From the NCBI GenBank assembly GCA_023381945.1, contig JAMCQY010000320.1, positions 1 to 23,765 on the forward strand: a stretch of 23,765 nucleotides of DNA. The letters run 5' to 3'. Numbering within the stretch: position 1 is the first letter of the stretch; every line of letters begins with the position of its first letter. Below the pieces are notes generated by a model. It made no database searches, was not told where the DNA came from, and saw only the letters and a list, made by a program, of their open reading frames with translations. Shown here one piece after another: positions 20,076-23,765 of this stretch. This stretch comes from Deltaproteobacteria bacterium. Its GTDB lineage: Bacteria; Desulfobacterota; Desulfobaccia; Desulfobaccales; 0-14-0-80-60-11. The translations under genes were made by a program, and so were the position numbers.

Positions 20076-22610
20076 ATGGCCGAATCCTCCCCGGATAAAA
20101 TCACCCCCATGCTGCGGCAGTATCTGGACCTCAAGGCCCGGTACGCCGACGCCCTGCTCCTCTTCCAGATGGGCGACTTCTACGAGACCTTTTTCGGGGA
20201 TGCCGAAATCGCCGCGGCAGCCCTGAACATCGCCCTCACCTCGCGGAGCCGCGCCGACGCCGAGCGCATTCCCATGGCCGGCTTTCCTATCCATGCAGCC
20301 CAAAGCTACCTTACCAAATTGCTGGACGCCGGCCTCAAGGTGGTGGTCTGCGACCAGACGGAGGATCCGGCCCAGGCCAAGGGCCTGGTGCGCCGGGAGG
20401 TGACCAGGGTCCTCACCCGGGGCACCCTGGTGGACCCCGCGGCCCTGGACGCCCGCCGCGACAATTATCTGGCTGCGGTGAATTTAAAAGGTGCTAATTG
20501 GGGTCTGGCATATCTCTCGGTCTCTACCGGCGAATTCCGCCTCACCCAAGGGGAAGGGGCCGACAGCCTGGGCGACGAGTTCTGGCGCCTGAAGCCCGCC
20601 GAACTCATCGTGCCCGAAGAAGCCGACCTGGGTCTACTGACCGCGGCTCTGGCGCCTTTCGACAGCCCGCCGGCGCAGCGGCTCCTGAGCCGCTATGCTT
20701 TTGACCCGGAGGAGGCCCGGCGGGAGCTGGGGCGGGTCCTGGGCACCCTGTTTCTGGACGGCTTCGGCGTCGAGGACCAGGCCCTGGGGGTGGCCGCGGC
20801 CGGGGCTATTCTGCGCTACTTGCACGACTCCCATACCCCGGAGCTGCCCCACCTGGACCGGCTGATCCCTTATACTCGGGACGATTACCTGGGATTGGAT
20901 GAAGCCACCCTGCGCCACCTGGAGATCTTCGAAACTTGGCGAAACCGCTCCCGTCAGGGCTCGCTGTTAGACACCCTGGACTGCACCGTCACTCCCATGG
21001 GGGCGCGGCGCCTCGGCAGTTGGCTGCGCTACCCCTTGAAGGATCTGGCGGCCATTGAAGACCGGCTGGACGGCGTGGAATTCTTTCTTGAACAGAGTCT
21101 GCTGCGGCACAACTGGCGTCAGAATTTGAAAGGCCTGGGCGACCTGGAGCGCCTCACCGCACGGGTGGCCCTGGAGCAGGCGACTCCCCGGGAGGTGGCG
21201 GCGGTTAAGCAGGCTTTGGAAAAAGTGCCGCTGCTGCAAGAGCTGTTACCCAAAGAACTTCCTCCGTTAGTGGCCGCCGCGGCCTCTGACCTGGACCCCC
21301 TGCCCCACCTCCAGGACTTGATCGGCCGGGCGCTGGTGGATGACCCGCCTTTGAGCATCAAAGACGGCGGGATCTTCCGGGAGGGCTATGACGCGGAGTT
21401 GGACGAACTGCTCGGTCTTTCCCGGGAAGGCAAGGACTGGATCGCCAAACTAGAGGCGCAGGAGCGCGTTCGCACCGGCATCAGCAGCCTGAAGGTCCGC
21501 TATAACAAGGTCTTCGGCTACTACCTGGAGGTTTCCAAGGCCAACCAGCATCTGGTGCCCGCCGACTACATCCGCAAGCAGACCCTGGTGAACGCCGAGC
21601 GCTTCATCACCGCGGACCTGAAAGATTACGAGTCCCGGGTCCTGGGGGCGGAAGAAATTCGCACCAAACGGGAGACGGAGCTTTTCTTGGACCTGAGAAA
21701 ACGCCTGGGACAGGAGGTCCCCCGTCTCAAGCAAGTGGCGAAGGTCTTGGGAATTCTGGATGTTGTGGGCGCACTGGCTGAGCTGGCGGCGGGGCAGCGC
21801 TATTGCCGGCCGCGACTGACCCCGGAGCCGTTATTAGACATCAAACAGGGGCGGCACCCGGTCATCGAACGCTTGCTAGCCGCCGGTTCGTTTGTTCCCA
21901 ACGATGTAGCCCTGGACACCGGCGCCCAGGTGCTCATCGTCACCGGCCCCAACATGTCGGGTAAATCCACCATTCTGCGTCAGGTGGCCCTCGTCACCCT
22001 GATGGCCCACCTGGGAAGCTTCGTGCCGGCCCAGACGGCCACCATCGGCCTCACTGACCGCATCTTCACCCGGGTGGGGGCGGTGGATGACATCGGCCGG
22101 GGCCAGAGCACCTTCCTGGTGGAGATGATTGAGACCGCCCGCATCCTCCACCAGGCCACCCCCTCCAGCCTGGTGATCCTGGACGAAATCGGCCGGGGGA
22201 CATCCACCTTTGACGGTCTGGCCCTGGCCTGGGCCGTGGCCGAACACCTTCACGACCTGGAGGGCGCCGGGGTCAAGACCCTGTTCGCCACCCATTACCA
22301 GGAACTCACCGAACTGACCCGTCTCAAGCCCCGGGTCAAAAATTTCCAGGTACTGGTGGCTGAGAACGGCCACGACATCATCTTTCTCCACCGTTTGTCC
22401 CCCGGGGCCGCCCCCCAAAGCTACGGCATCCAGGTGGCTCGGCTGGCCGGCGTGCCCCAAGGGGTGGTGGACCGGGCCCGGGAAGTTTTGGAAAACCTGG
22501 AGTCCGGCAGTCTCGACCCCATGGGCCTGCCCCGCCTGGCCCGCTCCCGCCGCCGCCCGATTCGGGAGGTGCCCCAGCTTAAGCTTTTCGGCTCTGAACA
22601 GGATGATTGA
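20076..22610 (+). CDS. mutS: DNA mismatch repair ATPase MutS
   Basis: 844 residues, near the usual 850. The mismatch-binding GDFYETFF carries the F35-x-E37 wedge. The connector, lever and clamp domains fill the middle, with VRYNKVFGYYLEVSKAN in the lever. The ATPase has Walker A GPNMSGKSTILRQV (624-637, K630), Walker B LVILDEIGRGTSTFDG (D703, E704) and the ATHYQELTEL switch. It recognises mispairs and starts repair with MutL. The C-terminal tetramer-forming tail is short. No clear ribosome binding site precedes the ATG; the lone A end is there instead. No mutL in the window. Confidence 0.96.
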   Translation: MAESSPDKITPMLRQYLDLKARYADALLLFQMGDFYETFFGDAEIAAAALNIALTSRSRADAERIPMAGFPIHAAQSYLTKLLDAGLKVVVCDQTEDPAQAKGLVRREVTRVLTRGTLVDPAALDARRDNYLAAVNLKGANWGLAYLSVSTGEFRLTQGEGADSLGDEFWRLKPAELIVPEEADLGLLTAALAPFDSPPAQRLLSRYAFDPEEARRELGRVLGTLFLDGFGVEDQALGVAAAGAILRYLHDSHTPELPHLDRLIPYTRDDYLGLDEATLRHLEIFETWRNRSRQGSLLDTLDCTVTPMGARRLGSWLRYPLKDLAAIEDRLDGVEFFLEQSLLRHNWRQNLKGLGDLERLTARVALEQATPREVAAVKQALEKVPLLQELLPKELPPLVAAAASDLDPLPHLQDLIGRALVDDPPLSIKDGGIFREGYDAELDELLGLSREGKDWIAKLEAQERVRTGISSLKVRYNKVFGYYLEVSKANQHLVPADYIRKQTLVNAERFITADLKDYESRVLGAEEIRTKRETELFLDLRKRLGQEVPRLKQVAKVLGILDVVGALAELAAGQRYCRPRLTPEPLLDIKQGRHPVIERLLAAGSFVPNDVALDTGAQVLIVTGPNMSGKSTILRQVALVTLMAHLGSFVPAQTATIGLTDRIFTRVGAVDDIGRGQSTFLVEMIETARILHQATPSSLVILDEIGRGTSTFDGLALAWAVAEHLHDLEGAGVKTLFATHYQELTELTRLKPRVKNFQVLVAENGHDIIFLHRLSPGAAPQSYGIQVARLAGVPQGVVDRAREVLENLESGSLDPMGLPRLARSRRRPIREVPQLKLFGSEQDD

Positions 22611-22613
22611 TGG

Positions 22614-22654
22614 GTCAGCTTTCGGCACTCAGCCAAACCATAAAAAAAGCTGAC
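22614..22654 (+). terminator. Possible hairpin after mutS
   Basis: gtcagcttt (22614-22622) pairs with aaagctgac (22646-22654) in a 9-bp stem with a 23-base loop. The A-run is on the 5' side of the right arm and no T-run follows, so a Rho-independent terminator is doubtful. The 22655-22825 stretch also holds a T8 run at 22733-22740 and gaccactg-type words, but no gene. Confidence 0.3.
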
Positions 22655-22782
22655 GCTGAATATAACGACGGTCAGTAATCCAAAACGTTGATAGCAAGGG
22701 ATTTTGATTGATCACTGCCCTCTGGCGGCTGTTTTTTTTAACCGACCACTGATTATTGACCACTATTCACTACTTTTTCCGC

Positions 22783-22817
22783 TTGACAACGGCGCCATTT
22801 TTTCGAAAATATATAAT
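22783..22817 (+). promoter_or_regulatory. Candidate tRNA promoter with loose spacing
   Basis: A perfect TTGACA (22783-22788) and a perfect TATAAT (22812-22817) lie before the tRNA-Gly gene, but 23 bases apart instead of 17. Either only one box is used, or TATATA at 22810 serves as the -10. The TATAAT box is 9 bases before the mature tRNA 5' end. Confidence 0.35.
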
Positions 22818-22825
22818 GACGTTGA

Positions 22826-22900
22826 GCGGGAATAACTCAGCGGTAGAGTGCGACCTTGCCAAGGTCGAAGTCGCGGGTTCAAATCCCGTTTCCCGCTCCA
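22826..22900 (+). tRNA. tRNA-Gly (GCC)
   Basis: 75 bases including an encoded CCA. The acceptor GCGGGAA pairs with TTCCCGC, D-arm ACTC-AGCGGTA-GAGT, anticodon stem CGACC/GGTCG with loop TTGCCAA (anticodon GCC at 22858-22860), T-arm CGGGTTCAAATCCCG. All stems are intact. Confidence 0.97.
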
Positions 22901-22911
22901 TTTTTTTTTGA

Positions 22912-22986
22912 GGCGGCATAGCCAAGAGGTAAGGCAACGGTCTGCAAAACCGTTATTCTCCGGTTCGAATCCGGATGCCGCCTCCA
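22912..22986 (+). tRNA. tRNA-Cys (GCA)
   Basis: 75 bases including an encoded CCA. The acceptor GGCGGCA pairs with TGCCGCC, anticodon loop CTGCAAA (GCA at 22944-22946) is flanked by the ACGGT/ACCGT stem, and the T-arm is CCGGTTCGAATCCGG. It follows tRNA-Gly by 11 bases and is probably part of the same transcript. Confidence 0.97.
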
Positions 22987-23347
22987 GATTTCCGCAATAT
23001 AATAACTGCCTTACAGCTCTCGTTTTACTTCCCAACAGTCCCCAAAAATCTGTACCTGTAGATGTCAGGGTTAATGCCACGGACTTCTGCGGATATTTGC
23101 GCCAACCGCCACTATCATTGGCCAGCAATGCGACCTTAGATTTGCAGGCTATAGATGCAGTTTGGCTTGTTCATGATAAAACTTTCACAAGCATATTTTC
23201 TTTTTGACCAATTGGGCATAATATGGCATTGTTGAACTCGTCACTTTACATAAAGCTTTTAGCTATAAGTAATTATTGACAATGTATGGAAAATCTAGGC
23301 ATTAAGTTTCATAAAATATATTATAAATTTGATAAGCCGGAGGGTGT
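22987..23347. other. AT-rich gene-free stretch upstream of hydrogenase gene
   Basis: 361 bases without a convincing gene, clearly richer in A and T than the surrounding coding DNA. The 3' half contains a GG-N10-GC pair (23214-23227; see the regulatory entry), a TTGACA at 23276-23281 without a good -10 box, and an aaaatatattataaat tract. The first half gives an open minus-strand frame, but this runs into antisense of the tRNAs and is not trusted. Confidence 0.5.
23212..23228 (+). promoter_or_regulatory. Candidate sigma-54 site upstream of hydrogenase small subunit
   Basis: TTGG, ten bases from the GG to a GC, then A (ttgggcataatatggca) fits the essential GG-N10-GC of RpoN promoters, with poorer matches elsewhere. 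It is about 120 bases before the ATG. Many proteobacterial hydrogenases use RpoN, which makes it worth noting, but chance is a real possibility. Confidence 0.25.
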
Positions 23348-23765
23348 ATGAAGGAGAGGAATTATGATCATTTGCCGGGGCATTTCGGCATCGTCTCCCG
23401 CCGGGATTTCCTCAAGTATTGTACAGTGGCGGCAGCCAGTATGGGGTTGCCCATGGGGATGGCGGTCAAGATGGCCGAGGCGGTTGCCAATGCCAAGAAA
23501 CCGCCGGTCATCTGGCTTTCGGGCCAGGAATGCACCGGCTGCACTGAAACCCTGCTCCGCTCCACCCATCCCACGGTGGAAAATCTGATTTTAGATCTCA
23601 TTTCGCTGGATTATCATGAGACGTTGAGTACTCCCTCGGGACACCTGGCCGAAGAGGCCAGGGCGAAGTCTATTGCTGAAAACAAAGGTAAATTCATTCT
23701 GGTGATCGACGGTTCGATCCCAACTAAAGACGGCGGCATTTACTGTCAGGTTGCTGGGAAGCCGG
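23348..23765 (+). CDS. [NiFe]-hydrogenase small subunit, Tat-exported (3' partial)
   Basis: 139 residues before the window ends. The Tat signal SRRDFLKYCT (17-26) is followed by a hydrophobic stretch to about residue 48, so the enzyme is exported to the periplasm. PPVIWLSGQECTGCTETLLR (52-71) holds C62 and C65 of the proximal [4Fe-4S] cluster, and FILVIDGSIP (116-125) is the conserved strand of the group 1 small subunit. It splits or makes H2 together with a large subunit expected downstream. GGAGGG at 23339-23344 lies close to the ATG; a nearby ATG at 23364 is out of frame. Confidence 0.93.
   Translation, partial: MKERNYDHLPGHFGIVSRRDFLKYCTVAAASMGLPMGMAVKMAEAVANAKKPPVIWLSGQECTGCTETLLRSTHPTVENLILDLISLDYHETLSTPSGHLAEEARAKSIAENKGKFILVIDGSIPTKDGGIYCQVAGKP

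Noticed and set aside
22733..22740. T8 run as a Rho-independent terminator
   Set aside because: The preceding bases form only a 3-bp stem (gcc/ggc), too weak to support the call.
22763..23128. 121-residue minus-strand frame across both tRNA genes
   Set aside because: The GKRDLNPRLRPW word is the familiar product of translating tRNA genes backwards, so this is not a protein gene.

Overview
This 23.8 kb window looks like chromosomal sequence from a free-living anaerobic bacterium. The best guess is a Desulfobacterota (former deltaproteobacterial) sulfate reducer or syntroph, perhaps near Desulfobacca. That is an inference from a periplasmic [NiFe]-hydrogenase gene, a GltD/HdrB-type flavin-FeS fusion protein, arsenosugar-type genes, GC-rich codon use and many intergenic palindromes. 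No transposase, phage or CRISPR gene was seen.

Layout. 1-3702: a gene fragment, then an arsenosugar-biosynthesis-type group (radical SAM ArsS, and two glycosyltransferase-like proteins read divergently) followed by a VTT-domain membrane protein and a one-TM small protein. 3983-5271: tandem duplicated secreted CAP-domain proteins, each behind a matching promoter; the second copy has lost the usual CAP histidines. 5490-8629: an 844-residue FAD/FeS/HdrB-like fusion, then an O6-alkylguanine-DNA alkyltransferase. 8771-10784 (minus): a lipoprotein nuclease and a UDP-glucuronate decarboxylase. 10952-12968: an OB-fold-like lipoprotein and an APC permease. 13096-15546 (minus): a Cache-HAMP histidine kinase without a partner regulator, and pyrE. 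15731-15985: two very small hydrophobic ORFs, one with a near-ideal ribosome binding site. 15951-18659 (minus): an apparent operon of an RluB-type pseudouridine synthase, a site-2 protease homologue, a DUF3887-like secreted protein and a Nudix hydrolase. 19156-22610: HIT protein, LapA-like membrane protein and mutS. 22826-22986: tRNA-Gly(GCC) and tRNA-Cys(GCA). 23348-end: start of a Tat-exported [NiFe]-hydrogenase small subunit, cut by the window edge.

The most unusual layer is non-coding. At least three families of short elements without genes occur, each bounded by its own terminal inverted repeat (A: 3714-3844, 9681-9814 and a lone end at 20037-20053; B: 5336-5468 and 9495-9677; C: 18668-18980). 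Each carries smaller, unrelated palindromes inside. A and B copies sit back to back at 9495-9814. Other palindromes touch gene ends, supplying a stop codon to the alkyltransferase gene and the last codons of a glycosyltransferase. This looks like repeated nesting of palindromic repeats inside MITE-like frames.
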